The translations under genes were made by a program, and so were the position numbers. A stretch of 64,000 nucleotides of DNA from Tatumella citrea (GTDB taxonomy: Bacteria > Pseudomonadota > Gammaproteobacteria > Enterobacterales > Enterobacteriaceae): NCBI RefSeq assembly GCF_002163585.1, contig NZ_CP015579.1, positions 434,001 to 498,000 of the forward strand, read 5' to 3'. Below, piece by piece: positions 28,501 to 36,949 of the stretch. Each line of letters starts with the position of its first letter. Position 1 is the stretch's first letter. The notes beneath the pieces are model-generated. The model made no database searches. It was not told the DNA's origin and was given only the letters and a program-made list of their open reading frames with translations.

Positions 28501-28718
28501 CGTCAATGGCCTTTATTCTCGGGGTATTCCCGCTGACGATTTCCGATGGCGCCGGGGCCGGTAGCCAGCACTCGATCGGTACAGCAGTTGTCGGAGGGAT
28601 GCTGACGGCGACTTTCCTGGCAATCTTCTTTGTACCTATGTTCTATGTAGTGGTGTCGCAATTTTTCTCTGGCAGGAAGAACAAGCACCCTGTTGAGGTG
28701 AGTAAACATGATGATTAA
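25581..28718 (+). CDS. RND multidrug efflux pump, HAE1 family (AcrB/EefB-like)
   Basis: A 1045-residue proton-driven inner-membrane transporter of the AcrB type. The N-terminal FFIERPIFAWVIAIIV helix, the paired Asp of TM4 (GLLVDDAIVVVENVERV), and the relay Lys in GLAAKNAILIVEFAKEA are all present, as are the two large periplasmic loops. Length matches AcrB (1049). AAGGAGG precedes the start. Such pumps export drugs, bile salts, dyes and plant antimicrobials. The operon includes its own outer-membrane channel, unlike acrAB. Its 3' end overlaps the channel gene by 11 bases. Confidence 0.95.
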   Translation: MSKFFIERPIFAWVIAIIVMLVGALATLNLPVNQYPNIAAPAISVSVTYPGASAETTQNTVVQVIEQQLNGLDGLRYLESTTSSDGSAQIIATFNQGTNSDIAQVQVQDRVSLAESQLPSSVTDQGIRIRKYQKNYMMVVGLISKDGKLSNGDLADLLVSKLEDPISRTPGVGDFMVMGAEYAMRIWLDPAKLYKYNLIPSDVSTAIENQNVQVSAGQLGGLPTIPGAKTEATILGKSRFTTVKQFQNVLLKVNTDGSQIRLKDVANVSLGPQAYTINATLNGMPSAGIAIELATGANELDTSEAVQKTVEGLKSSLPSGVEVVYPYTTAPVVSASIKDVVHTLIEAIVLVFFVMLIFLQNLRATMITTLVVPVVLLGTFGILEIFGYSINTLTMFGMVLAIGLLVDDAIVVVENVERVMHEEHLDPKAATIKSMQQIQGALFGIALVLSAVLLPMAFFSGSTGVIYRQFSVTIVSAMGLSVLMALIFTPALCATILKPTAAETKTRGLAGWFNRNFERGTMQYRRGVNGILSRRGLFMLVYLIIVGVTGFLFTRVPTTFLPNEDQGLMMVQMTLPVNASAQRTQQVINDLNAYLLKDEGSLVGSVFGVNGFNFAGRGQNSGMAFVLLKDWSKRTKAGDSVFDVAARTTAHFANYKNAKIIAMVPPAVLELGNATGFDMYLQDTGAHSHLQMMAAANKLIELANKDPRLAGVRLNGMEDEPQYQLIIDDERASALGLSLTDINNTISVAWGSSYIDQFMYNGRVKEVYLMGKASSRVTPEDLNKWYFRNSAGDMVPWSAFGSGKWVSGSPHYERFNGLQSEEIQGSPAPGHSTGEAMKAMEQIAKQLPSGFRVQWYGISYEEQASGNQTYALYGLSILVVFLCLAALYESWSIPFSVILVVPLGVLGTIAAVLIRGLSNDVFFQVGLLTTIGLAAKNAILIVEFAKEAHEREGKSYIEAAKDAAQMRIRPIIMTSMAFILGVFPLTISDGAGAGSQHSIGTAVVGGMLTATFLAIFFVPMFYVVVSQFFSGRKNKHPVEVSKHDD

Positions 28719-30123
28719 ACCTCTCTCATGGAAGCTGCTGCCGATGGTAGCAGCCCTGGGGCTGGCGGGCTGCTCTTTGCAGCCCCATTATAAACGACCG
28801 GCCATGCCGGTAGATGCCACTTACAATATGGCAACTCCGACTGGTAATGTGGCCGATTTGTCCTGGCAGCAATTTTTTACCGATCCGAAGTTGCAGAACC
28901 TGATTCAGCTGGCTCTGGATAACAACCGTGATTTGCGGGTAGCCGCGTTGAATGTTCAGGAAGCGCGTAATGAGGTCACCATCAACCGTGCCGCATTAAT
29001 GCCTACGGTCACTGCCAGTGCTTCGTCAACCACGGAACATCTGCCTGCGGGTCTTTACAGCACCAAGAGTACCGGTGCAGTAACAGATCACGAACTGGAT
29101 GCGGGGCTCGGGGTCTCTGCCTGGGAGCTGGACTTCTTCGGCAGGTTACGCAGCCTGAAAGATGAAGCACAGGAAACTTATCTGTCGACCGCAGCCACCG
29201 AGCAGGCCACCCGTATCTCGCTGATTGCGGAAGTGGCGACTTCATGGCTGACGCTCTGTTCTGACAATGACTTACTGCATCTGGCACAGCAAACGGTGCT
29301 GAGCCAGCAGGATTCCTACCGTCTGACCAAAATGAGTTATGACGGAGGGGTCAGCAGTGATCAGGATCTGGCAGAAGCAGAAATGACACTGCGCAGTGCC
29401 CAGGCGGATGTGGCCAATTACACCCGCCAGGTACGTCAGGATGTTGATGCCCTACGGCTGTTAGTAGGTACTGACTTACCTCCGACTCTGTTGGCAGGCG
29501 CGACGCTGAACAGCAACTGGAACTTCCCGCCGACTCCGGCCGGGTTGCCGTCTGATTTGCTGACCCGTCGCCCGGATATTATTGCGGCAGAACATACGCT
29601 GAAAGCCGCTAATGCCAACATTGGTGCGGCCAGGGCAGCGTTCTTCCCAAGTATCAGCCTGACCGCCACTGGCGGTTCTTCCAGTGGTTCACTCAGCCAT
29701 CTGCTGGGAGGCGGTACCGGTGCCTGGGAATTCCTGCCGAGCATCAGCCTGCCAATCTTTGACGGCGGTGTGAACCAGGCAAACCTGAATATCGCTAAAC
29801 TGGAAAAACGGGTGGATATCGCGAATTACGAGAAAACTATCCAGACTGCATTCCAGGAAGTTAACGACCAGCTGGCAGGTGAAGACACCTGGGCAAACCA
29901 GTTGCAGGCCGTGACTCAGGAAGCTGATGCCGGAGAGCGTGATTATCGTTATTCACAGCTGCGTTACCGTGAAGGTATCGATGACTTCCTGGCGGTGCTG
30001 GTAGCCCAGCGTTCCTGGTACACAGCACAGCAATCGCAGATTGCTGCACATCTGGGAATGCTGACGCAGAAAATCACTCTGTATAAAGTACTGGGTGGTG
30101 GCTGGACCAAAACCCGCCAGTAA
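28708..30123 (+). CDS. Outer-membrane efflux lipoprotein, OprM/NodT family
   Basis: A 471-residue outer-membrane factor forming the trimeric exit duct of the RND system. A lipoprotein signal with LAGC (Cys22) is followed by PHYKRPAMP. The two repeated OEP domains are visible, with AAEHTLKAANANIGAARAAFFPSISLTA opening the second half and SLPIFDGG typical of the family. It overlaps the pump gene and is followed by a strong terminator, so the three genes form a closed tripartite operon. Confidence 0.93.
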   Translation: MMIKPLSWKLLPMVAALGLAGCSLQPHYKRPAMPVDATYNMATPTGNVADLSWQQFFTDPKLQNLIQLALDNNRDLRVAALNVQEARNEVTINRAALMPTVTASASSTTEHLPAGLYSTKSTGAVTDHELDAGLGVSAWELDFFGRLRSLKDEAQETYLSTAATEQATRISLIAEVATSWLTLCSDNDLLHLAQQTVLSQQDSYRLTKMSYDGGVSSDQDLAEAEMTLRSAQADVANYTRQVRQDVDALRLLVGTDLPPTLLAGATLNSNWNFPPTPAGLPSDLLTRRPDIIAAEHTLKAANANIGAARAAFFPSISLTATGGSSSGSLSHLLGGGTGAWEFLPSISLPIFDGGVNQANLNIAKLEKRVDIANYEKTIQTAFQEVNDQLAGEDTWANQLQAVTQEADAGERDYRYSQLRYREGIDDFLAVLVAQRSWYTAQQSQIAAHLGMLTQKITLYKVLGGGWTKTRQ

Positions 30124-30166
30124 CCGGAGAGCGGGGCTTCTCGCTCCGCACTTCCTGCTGCACTCT

Positions 30167-30208
30167 TAAGGCCTGACCAAAGGGGAAATCCCCGGCCGTC
30201 GGGCCTTA
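30167..30208 (+). terminator. Terminator of the efflux operon
   Basis: TAAGGCCTGAC and GTCGGGCCTTA pair over 11 bases with one G-T pair, with a nested GGGG/CCCC stem inside. The following ATTATTTATTC is T-rich. Confidence 0.75.
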
Positions 30209-30380
30209 TTATTTATTCCCTTCTGATTTTTCACCACAGCGACCCGGTTGGTGAGCCAGCCGGTTGCCGGTCCTTGCTATCAACCCTGGTCATAGCAGTC
30301 AAAGCTCCTCTATCATTCTGTTTTGTTTGCTAAGATGCTCGCCAGACAGATTTTCTGGATTTACTTTTCAGGAGAAGGCG

Positions 30381-30827
30381 ATGTCGATCAAAATACGGGC
30401 TGCAGCCCCGGAAGATTACGCTGCATGGCGGGCGTTGTGGAATGGCTATCTGGAATTTTATGGTAGTACTCTGGCAGAAGAAATTACCCGGGCCACCTGG
30501 CATAAAGCTTTGTCACCAGCATCGGGGATTCAGTGCCGGCTGGCAGAAACAGACCAGCAAGTAGTGGGGTTTGCCATGTGCGTACTGCATGAAGGCACCT
30601 GGGTCAGCCAGCCGGTTTGTTACCTTGAGGACTTGTTTGTTTCCCCGGCAGCACGCGGCAAAGGCGCAGGAAAAGCACTGATTGAGGCAATAGGGGAAGA
30701 AGCCCGTGAACAAGGCTGGTCGAAAGTTTACTGGGTGACTCGCGAAAATAATTCTGCCCGGGCGTTGTATGACAAGCTGGCGACCGTGGATGATTTTGTC
30801 CGTTACACCATGAATCGTCAGGGCTGA
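30381..30827 (+). CDS. GNAT-family N-acetyltransferase
   Basis: A 148-residue acetyl-CoA-dependent acetyltransferase. The GNAT motif A with the pyrophosphate-binding stretch lies in LEDLFVSPAARGKGAGKALIEAIGE near residue 75, followed by the motif B region VYWVTRENNSARALYDKL. The ATG at 30381 is chosen because AGGAG lies 8-10 bases upstream; the frame extends further 5' but without conserved sequence. It stands alone after the efflux terminator. Substrate unknown. Confidence 0.88.
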   Translation: MSIKIRAAAPEDYAAWRALWNGYLEFYGSTLAEEITRATWHKALSPASGIQCRLAETDQQVVGFAMCVLHEGTWVSQPVCYLEDLFVSPAARGKGAGKALIEAIGEEAREQGWSKVYWVTRENNSARALYDKLATVDDFVRYTMNRQG

Positions 30828-30869
30828 TAAGCCAGTTAAATCAGCGGCTTATTAATATGACTGGCAGAA

Positions 30870-30898
30870 CCAAAGCCGCCAGCTAATGGCGGCTTTGG
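30870..30898. terminator. Convergent hairpin, GNAT / CLC genes
   Basis: CCAAAGCCGCC and GGCGGCTTTGG form a perfect 11-base stem around a 7-base loop, midway between convergent gene ends. It lacks a long T-run but is the only stable structure there. Confidence 0.6.
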
Positions 30899-30945
30899 GC
30901 CGGTGAACCGGAAAACAGCGGGTTATCCGGTTCATACTGTACGGT

Positions 30946-32184
30946 TTATTTTGCCCGCTTTTCAATCGCACAACAGACGGCAAATGACCCTCCGACGGCC
31001 AGTACCACCGGGATAACCAGTGAGCTGTCCATTCGGGTAAATTCAGCCGCCAGTAACACCGTAGTGAGCGGCATCTGCATCGAAGATGCCAGAAACGCAG
31101 CAGCACCAATCAGCGCAATTGAGCCCTGGTCTGCCGCAGGCAGGAAACCTGAACACAAACTAAACAGTACACTGGCCAGCAAGGCACCGACCGTAAAGCC
31201 AGGTGTCAGTACTCCGCCCTCTGCACCGGCACGTAATACTCCCCAGATGAGCACCAGCTTAAACAGCAACAGCAATAATGGCAGCATGCCGTACAAATCA
31301 CCGTGCAGGGCCAGCTGAGTCGGGCCTTTACCATTACCCGGTAATTGCGGAAACCATATGGAGAGCAGACCGGTCAGACCGAAGCTAACCAGACACAGCA
31401 CCGGCATTTGCCAGTTGGTTTTAATCCCTTTCCGGGCATGAGCGGTATAACGACGGAACAGGTGTGCCGCATAACCAAAAATTGGTGAGGTGATGATGGC
31501 CCAGATAATCAGAGTGGTATCGGCTGTGGGGGCAGTAAAGTGATATTGCGAGCCATTTCCCAGACCGAAACTGGCTACCAGCGCGGCAATCGACGAAGTC
31601 ACAATGGCAGGCAGAACACAGTTCCAGCGAAATGAGATCAGCAGAACTTCCAGGGTGAAAATCGCCCCGGCCAGAGGAACGTTATACACCGCGGCCAGAC
31701 CAGCCCCGGCACCACAGGCGATAATCACTTTACTCTGTTCGACATCCAGCTTCAGACCCCGGGTCAGTGATGTGGCTCCCAGCGCGCCAATTTCACGTGG
31801 TGCGACTTCACGGCCTAACGGTGATCCAAGCGCGACAGTGATTATCTGTAACAGGGCATGAATAAAAGTGGTAATCAATGGCATTGGCCGGCTGACATCT
31901 TTTACTGCCGCATCCACCGAAACCCGTGGTCTGCCATAACGTGCCAGTAACCACCAGCCAATACCGGCAATCAGCCCGCCGCAGATCAGAGCGATGACTC
32001 TGCGTTCAGGGCTGGCATCACTGACACCCTGCAAAAAGCTTTCGGCGCTGATAATCGCGTACGGACTGTAACCAAAGGCCAGATGCTGAATGGCATGTAA
32101 TAACATGGCCAGCAACATTCCACCCACACCGGAAATGATCCCTGTCAGTACGACAGCTCCGGCAAATTTATAAGACTTCGTCAT
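30946..32184 (-). CDS. CLC-family chloride channel/transporter homolog, atypical filter
   Basis: A 412-residue inner-membrane protein of the voltage-gated chloride channel superfamily with about ten hydrophobic helices. The gating-glutamate region reads GSPLGREVAPREIG instead of the usual GREGP, and the later motif reads GGVLTPGFTVGA. The canonical first filter motif GSGIP of ClcA is not recognisable. The gating Glu itself is kept. It therefore belongs to a divergent branch (YfeO-like or unassigned) rather than to standard ClcA, and ion selectivity is uncertain. It is a single-gene unit. Confidence 0.8.
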   Translation of the reverse strand: MTKSYKFAGAVVLTGIISGVGGMLLAMLLHAIQHLAFGYSPYAIISAESFLQGVSDASPERRVIALICGGLIAGIGWWLLARYGRPRVSVDAAVKDVSRPMPLITTFIHALLQIITVALGSPLGREVAPREIGALGATSLTRGLKLDVEQSKVIIACGAGAGLAAVYNVPLAGAIFTLEVLLISFRWNCVLPAIVTSSIAALVASFGLGNGSQYHFTAPTADTTLIIWAIITSPIFGYAAHLFRRYTAHARKGIKTNWQMPVLCLVSFGLTGLLSIWFPQLPGNGKGPTQLALHGDLYGMLPLLLLLFKLVLIWGVLRAGAEGGVLTPGFTVGALLASVLFSLCSGFLPAADQGSIALIGAAAFLASSMQMPLTTVLLAAEFTRMDSSLVIPVVLAVGGSFAVCCAIEKRAK

Positions 32185-32730
32185 CCTGCAACCTTTTGCC
32201 CGGGGAAAATAATTAACTGGCCGGGATTATTACAGCTTTATCGTCAATCCTGAAACAACGGCGGGAGGAATCCCGGTAAAGTCTGAAAAAACAGATATTG
32301 TTCTAATAAATTCCGGATTCAGACTGATAAATAATTCCTCAGGGTAGACTGCCTGAAATCATTGGCGGGTAGTTTGTTACCGATACAGAAAAATCTGTTT
32401 TTATGGTCGTTGGGTGGTTAGATATTGCAGCGTCGGGTGTTGTCTGCGAAGCCCTTGCTGGCAACAAAATGACACTCATTTTGCTCCGTTTTAGTGCGTG
32501 ATTCTGTCATTTTCAGCACAGATAGTATGGGAAAGGTAAAAAATCAATAATTCTGCGTAAGTACTCACTTTAACTGTTTCATCTGTGAGTCAAACAACCT
32601 AACATGGTGTGCTGGCCAATATAGTTGCTGACCTAAATTGTTACATTATGGTTCCTGAATTATTTACCCGCCAGTTTGTCTGAGTGTTTGGACATAGCTC
32701 GATGTCTGCTTATGAATTGGTGGTACTGGT
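32185..32730. other. Divergent intergenic region, CLC / lpxP
   Basis: These 546 bases contain no supported gene. They carry promoters of both flanking genes, a long leader for lpxP, and one clear dyad at 32465-32483. E. coli lpxP is cold-induced; I see no recognisable cold-shock element by eye. Confidence 0.5.
32465..32483. promoter_or_regulatory. Perfect dyad in the lpxP upstream region
   Basis: CAAAATGA-CAC-TCATTTTG is a perfect inverted repeat with 8-base arms and a 3-base centre, about 250 bases before lpxP. A further half-site-like TGTCATTTT follows 32 bases on. It may be an operator for either divergent gene. Confidence 0.4.
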
Positions 32731-33651
32731 ATGAAAAAGAGTAAAGGGTTCAGGTTCAGCTTTTTGAATCCAAAGTATTTTATGTTGTGGCTGGGTATTG
32801 GCTTGCTGTGGTGTCTGGTGAAGCTGCCTTATCCGTTACTACTGGCACTTGGTAAACAACTGGGTTCCTGGTCACAGCCTTTCCTTAAACGGCGGAAATC
32901 TATCGCCAGCCAGAATATCCGGTTATGTTTTCCCGGGATGAGTCAGCAGGATCAGGATATCTTTCTGCAACGAAATTTTGAGTCTCTCGGTCTCGGGCTA
33001 ATCGAGACCGGGATGGCATGGTTTTGGTCTGACAAACGAATCCGTAAATGGTTTGATGTCGAAGGACTGGACAACCTGCGTTGTGCTCAGGAAGGACGAC
33101 GGGGTGTGATGTGTGTGGGTGTTCACTTTATGTCGCTGGAGCTGGGCGGCAGGGTGATGGGGATTTGTCAGCCAATGATGGCGACCTACCGCCCGCACAA
33201 TAATCCATTGATGGAGTGGATACAGACCCGTGGCCGGTTACGCTCCAATAAAGAGATGATTGACCGTCGTGATTTGCGCGGTATGGTCGGAAAGTTAAAA
33301 CAGGGCGAGGCTGTCTGGTTCGCACCTGATCAGGACTACGGTAGTAAAGGCAGTTCATTCGTACCGTTCTTTGGTGTGAATAACGTCGCAACGACTAACG
33401 GGACCTATGTACTTTCACGGTTATCACGTGCAGCACTGCTGACGATTACTCTGGTGCGTAAACCGGACGGTAAGGGTTATAAACTGCATATTGAAGCCCC
33501 GTTGCAGGACTTCCCGGCGACCGAAACAATGGCAGCGGCTTATATGAACCGGGTGATCGAGAAAGAGATCATGCGTGCTCCTGAGCAGTACATGTGGGTG
33601 CATCGGCGGTTTAAAACCCGGCCGTTGGGTGAAGCCTCTCTGTATGTCTGA
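32731..33651 (+). CDS. lpxP: Lipid A palmitoleoyltransferase LpxP (or LpxL)
   Basis: A 306-residue inner-membrane acyltransferase that adds a secondary acyl chain to Kdo2-lipid IVA. The catalytic HX4D/E motif is in VGVHFMSLELGGRVMG near residue 130, followed by MMATYRPHNNPLMEW and WFAPDQDYGSKGSSFVPFF. The N-terminal anchor and the C-terminal PEQYMWVHRRFKTRP match. The stretch MAWFWSDKRIRKWFDVEGLDNL fits E. coli LpxP better than LpxL, so LpxP (palmitoleate, cold-induced in E. coli) is preferred. Acyl specificity cannot be read from sequence. Confidence 0.88.
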   Translation: MKKSKGFRFSFLNPKYFMLWLGIGLLWCLVKLPYPLLLALGKQLGSWSQPFLKRRKSIASQNIRLCFPGMSQQDQDIFLQRNFESLGLGLIETGMAWFWSDKRIRKWFDVEGLDNLRCAQEGRRGVMCVGVHFMSLELGGRVMGICQPMMATYRPHNNPLMEWIQTRGRLRSNKEMIDRRDLRGMVGKLKQGEAVWFAPDQDYGSKGSSFVPFFGVNNVATTNGTYVLSRLSRAALLTITLVRKPDGKGYKLHIEAPLQDFPATETMAAAYMNRVIEKEIMRAPEQYMWVHRRFKTRPLGEASLYV

Positions 33652-33654
33652 CCT

Positions 33655-33682
33655 TCTCCGGCAGAGCACGCTCTGCCGGAGA
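33655..33682. terminator. Terminator behind lpxP, shared with convergent araC gene
   Basis: TCTCCGGCAGAG and CTCTGCCGGAGA form a perfect 12-base stem with a 4-base loop immediately after the lpxP stop, followed by CTTCGTTTT. It sits just before the end of the convergent araC-type gene. Confidence 0.75.
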
Positions 33683-33689
33683 CTTCGTT

Positions 33690-34472
33690 TTATATCTCTG
33701 AAGGGTAGTCAGGGAGAGATTCCGCGGCCGCCATCTGCCTCATATATCTCCCCGGCGGTGCCCCCAGCAAACGGCTAAACATGGTCGAAAAGCTGTTGGC
33801 TGACTGATATCCCAGTTCCGTTGCTACCCGATGCAGGGGTTGTCCCTGGCTCAACCTGTCCACCGCTGTAATTACCCGCAGATGATCGCGCCAGCGGGTA
33901 AACGTCATGCCGGTTTCTGCACGAAATAATCGCGCCAGTGTCCGGCTACTGCAACCATGTTGTTCTGCCAGTTCCGGCAGCGTCTGCTCATTGCCCGGAT
34001 CCTGCTTCAGATGCCAGGTGACCTGCTGCAACCGGCGGTCCTGTCCCTGGGGGATAAACAGGGTCAGTGTTTCAGGGGCATGGGTTACCTGATGCAATAT
34101 CAACTGCCAGACAAGACTGATATCACTGTTATCGCGTCCGGGACGGCGGAACGCCAGTGCTTCCAGCAGCAGTTCACGCAGCAGACTGGAAACATTCAGG
34201 GTTTTGCAATCCCCTGGCAGGCCACCGGCCAGTGACTGTGGCAGCATAAGCTGAATTACCTGTGAAGATTCACTGTATGAGGCACTGTGAGGGCATTGCG
34301 GAATGATCCAGATGGCCTGCCCCGGCGAAGCCAGCCACCAGCCTTCACTGGTCATGATGGTGGAGGTTCCCCGGGTGACAAAGGTTAGCTGACCTTCGGG
34401 ATGCTGATGAAGGCTGATAAAAGTACCTGCAGGGTGAAACACCTCTCTGATTTCCGGTAAAGCTGGCAACAT
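33690..34472 (-). CDS. AraC-family regulator with N-terminal cupin
   Basis: A 260-residue regulator. The N-terminal cupin (residues about 15-95) shows HQHPEGQLTFVTRG and PGQAIWIIPQCPHSA, as in the YeaM/NimR group. The C-terminal half holds the two AraC helix-turn-helix motifs (LPELAEQHGCSSRTLARLFRAETG and VATELGYQSANSFSTMFSRLLG). It is divergent from the flavin reductase/XapX pair with a 108-base gap and probably controls it. The inducer is unknown. Confidence 0.87.
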   Translation of the reverse strand: MLPALPEIREVFHPAGTFISLHQHPEGQLTFVTRGTSTIMTSEGWWLASPGQAIWIIPQCPHSASYSESSQVIQLMLPQSLAGGLPGDCKTLNVSSLLRELLLEALAFRRPGRDNSDISLVWQLILHQVTHAPETLTLFIPQGQDRRLQQVTWHLKQDPGNEQTLPELAEQHGCSSRTLARLFRAETGMTFTRWRDHLRVITAVDRLSQGQPLHRVATELGYQSANSFSTMFSRLLGAPPGRYMRQMAAAESLPDYPSEI

Positions 34473-34580
34473 GACTGTATCCCGGCGAAGTTTGTCCGAT
34501 TCGCGAATGTTTTTATCATTTGTTACGTCATAATGCCAGTCACAGTTAACGGTGAAAAAACAACCGGGAGATTAAGCCAA

Positions 34581-35147
34581 ATGACAAATACCCCTTTACG
34601 AATCGCCGGATATGCCGGCAGCCTGCGCCAGGACTCTTACAGTAAGATTGTGCTGGATGCTCTGATGAGCATGCTACCGGCAGGTACTCACACCGAAACC
34701 CTCAGTGTCGGTGATTTTCCTTTTTATAATCAGGACCTGGAAACGGCAGATGGCCCGGCGCAGGTCATCCGGGCCCGCCATCAGGTGGCAGAAGCAGATG
34801 CATTGCTGATGGTAGTACCGGAGTTCAATCATGGTATTCCGGGCGTGCTGAAGAATGCCCTCGACTGGTTATCACGACCAGCGTTTCACAGCGTAATGGC
34901 CGGAAAGCCCGTGTTCTTCGTCACTCTGTCTCAGGGAATGCTGGGCGGCGTGCGGGCGCAGTATCAGATGCGTGAAACCCTGGCATCGATGCTGTGCCAG
35001 CTCTATCCGCTGCCGGAAGTCGCAATTACCTATGCCGGGCAAAAAGTCACTGAAGGACGGCTGACAGATGAGGCGACTTGCCAGCATCTGGATAAAATCC
35101 TGCAGCAGTTTCTGCGCCAGGTAAATGCCGCAAGAGGAGCGCTATGA
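34581..35147 (+). CDS. NAD(P)H-dependent FMN reductase / quinone reductase
   Basis: A 188-residue flavodoxin-fold reductase of the FMN_red (ChrR/azoreductase-like) family. The FMN phosphate loop GSLRQDSYSK lies near residue 12 and the second flavin loop PEFNHGIPGVLKNALDWLS near residue 75. Such enzymes reduce quinones, azo dyes, chromate or free flavin. The start at 34581 follows GGGAG by about ten bases; an earlier in-frame ATG is not conserved-looking. It overlaps the following small membrane gene (ATGA) and is divergent from an AraC regulator, so it is probably an inducible stress gene. Confidence 0.88.
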   Translation: MTNTPLRIAGYAGSLRQDSYSKIVLDALMSMLPAGTHTETLSVGDFPFYNQDLETADGPAQVIRARHQVAEADALLMVVPEFNHGIPGVLKNALDWLSRPAFHSVMAGKPVFFVTLSQGMLGGVRAQYQMRETLASMLCQLYPLPEVAITYAGQKVTEGRLTDEATCQHLDKILQQFLRQVNAARGAL

Positions 35148-35311
35148 TGCAGCTATTTTATGCACTGCTGGCTGGCTTATCGGTCGGGGTATTCTTCTCA
35201 TGGCTGAAACTCCCTTTACCGGCACCGCCGACCATGACCGGGATTATCGGTGCTTTTGGCGTGTTTGCCGGCAGCGTTATTTTCCGCACCCTGAGCAATT
35301 ACTTCCATTAA
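35144..35311 (+). CDS. XapX-domain small membrane protein
   Basis: A 55-residue protein made of two hydrophobic segments separated by the proline-rich turn WLKLPLPAPPTMTG, the pattern of the XapX (DUF1427) family. AGGAG lies before two adjacent ATGs at 35144 and 35147; the first overlaps the reductase stop (ATGA). The function of XapX proteins is unknown; they are often found beside oxidoreductases or nucleoside genes. Coupling to the flavin reductase suggests a shared stress response. Confidence 0.8.
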   Translation: MMQLFYALLAGLSVGVFFSWLKLPLPAPPTMTGIIGAFGVFAGSVIFRTLSNYFH

Positions 35312-35701
35312 TCTGTTGGCATCACCCGACTGGTCGCGATAACGCCAGCGCAGGCTGGCTTTCGCGAATTGTCTGCACAGCAAAATACATTTTCGTATTA
35401 ATGCACCTGCTAAGCCATGTTACTCCTACAGGAGGAGTTATCGGCGATAGTCGTCCGACATCTGCCTTCGCAGATTAAAGTCGCAAAAATCTGTTTGAGC
35501 AACTCCACTAAAAAAATCTCCGCATCTGTCTGATCTCCCGTTATTTAATTCCCGCAGCCAACCCTTCTGTTCCCGGAACATTTTTAGTGCTTTTGTTTAC
35601 CAATTTTTGTTTGTTTCCGTTTTGCCCCGTAAGTTATGAAGGCAGTCACTTTACTGCATCCTCTAACCCCCTAGTCTGTTTCGAAAATCACAGAGGTCAT
35701 T
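35312..35701. other. Intergenic region before the HTH-kinase operon
   Basis: These 390 bases hold no gene. A small hairpin GCCAGC-GCAG-GCTGGC followed by TTT at 35344-35362 may end the reductase-XapX transcript. The last 150 bases should carry the promoter of the sugar operon; no clear dyad operator is visible. Confidence 0.5.
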
Positions 35702-36910
35702 ATGTTTCAGTCTGAAAGACGTCAGAAAATTTATGCATGGCTGGAAGAATATGAACGAGCCACAGTCACCGGTCTTGCAGAGCAGTTTGGCGTGACGAAA
35801 GAAACTATCCGCAGCGATCTGAACGCACTGGCGGCTGAAGGGCGGATTGAACGCTGCCACGGCGGTGCCACAGTGATCCGCCGTTCGCTGAATAGCCGGC
35901 TGATTGCTGAGTCCGGTGAGACCTTCGAAGTGCTGCTGGCCAGAATAAATCATCAACAACAATCGCGGAAAATACTGCAAGGGGAAGCTATGAACGGCAA
36001 GGTCTGCATTCTTGGGTCATTTAATGTCGATATCGTGGCCAGAGTGGAGCGTTTTCCGAAAGGCGGTGAATCGCTGCTGGCAAAAGGAAGTTCACTGGGG
36101 CCCGGAGGGAAAGGTGCTAACCAGGCTCTGGCCGCCAGCTGTGCCGGAGCAAAGGTCCATTTTGTCTCGAAAGTGGGCAGCGACCAGTTCAGCCAGTTTG
36201 CTTTTGATCATCTGACATCGTCCGATATTCATTCACTACGGCTCTGGCAGTCAGAAAATGAGCCGACCGGTAATGCCATCATCTATGTCTCGGAAGCTAA
36301 TGGCGAAAATATGATTGCCATCTATCCGGGGGCGAACAAAACCCTGACCAGCAGCGAAATTGCTGATATGGCCGAAGACCTGGCGGATTCAGAAATATTG
36401 CTGGTACAGCTGGAAAATAATTTTGATGCCACCCTGAATGCTATTCGCCTGGCAAAGGAATTATCGGTGCGGGTGGTACTGAATCCGGCCCCGGTATCCG
36501 AAGAAATCATTAGCTGGTTACCCATGGTCGATATTCTGACACCTAACGAAACCGAAGCCTCTGTGCTCTCCGGCATTGAAGTTAAGGATGTTGAATCCGC
36601 AAAACAGGCCGCCCGCAAAATTGCCGACCTGGGGGCGCGACAGATCATTATCACCATGGGGTCCCGTGGTGCGCTGTTATATGACGGCCAGCAATTCCAG
36701 CATATCCCGTCGTTTCCTGCACTCAGTGTGGATACCACCGGAGCAGGTGACGCTTTTAATGGTGCTTTTGTCGCAGCATTGGCTGCCGGCGAAAGTGAAG
36801 TTCAGGCAGCAACCTTTGCTTCTGCATTTGCATCGTTGGCGGTGGAACGCGAGGGGGCATCAAATATGCCTTCCCGCGAGCAAGCCGTCAGCCGTTTGTC
36901 CCGCCGCTGA
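35702..36910 (+). CDS. DeoR-type HTH fused to PfkB-family sugar kinase
   Basis: A 402-residue fusion. Residues 1-60 are a DeoR helix-turn-helix (ATVTGLAEQFGVTKETIRSDLNAL, then GRIERCHGGA). Residues about 97-400 are a ribokinase-like kinase with the N-terminal signature GPGGKGANQALAA and the C-terminal catalytic signature DTTGAGDAFNGAFVAAL (base Asp in GAGD). A linker of about 35 residues joins them. The protein is probably both the operon repressor and the kinase for its inducer. AGAGG precedes the start. It leads an operon with a DapA-family aldolase, a YhcH protein and an MFS carrier. Confidence 0.88.
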   Translation: MFQSERRQKIYAWLEEYERATVTGLAEQFGVTKETIRSDLNALAAEGRIERCHGGATVIRRSLNSRLIAESGETFEVLLARINHQQQSRKILQGEAMNGKVCILGSFNVDIVARVERFPKGGESLLAKGSSLGPGGKGANQALAASCAGAKVHFVSKVGSDQFSQFAFDHLTSSDIHSLRLWQSENEPTGNAIIYVSEANGENMIAIYPGANKTLTSSEIADMAEDLADSEILLVQLENNFDATLNAIRLAKELSVRVVLNPAPVSEEIISWLPMVDILTPNETEASVLSGIEVKDVESAKQAARKIADLGARQIIITMGSRGALLYDGQQFQHIPSFPALSVDTTGAGDAFNGAFVAALAAGESEVQAATFASAFASLAVEREGASNMPSREQAVSRLSRR

Positions 36911-36949
36911 GCGGTTCAGACATCCCATATTCTTGTTAAGGAGTTTCTG

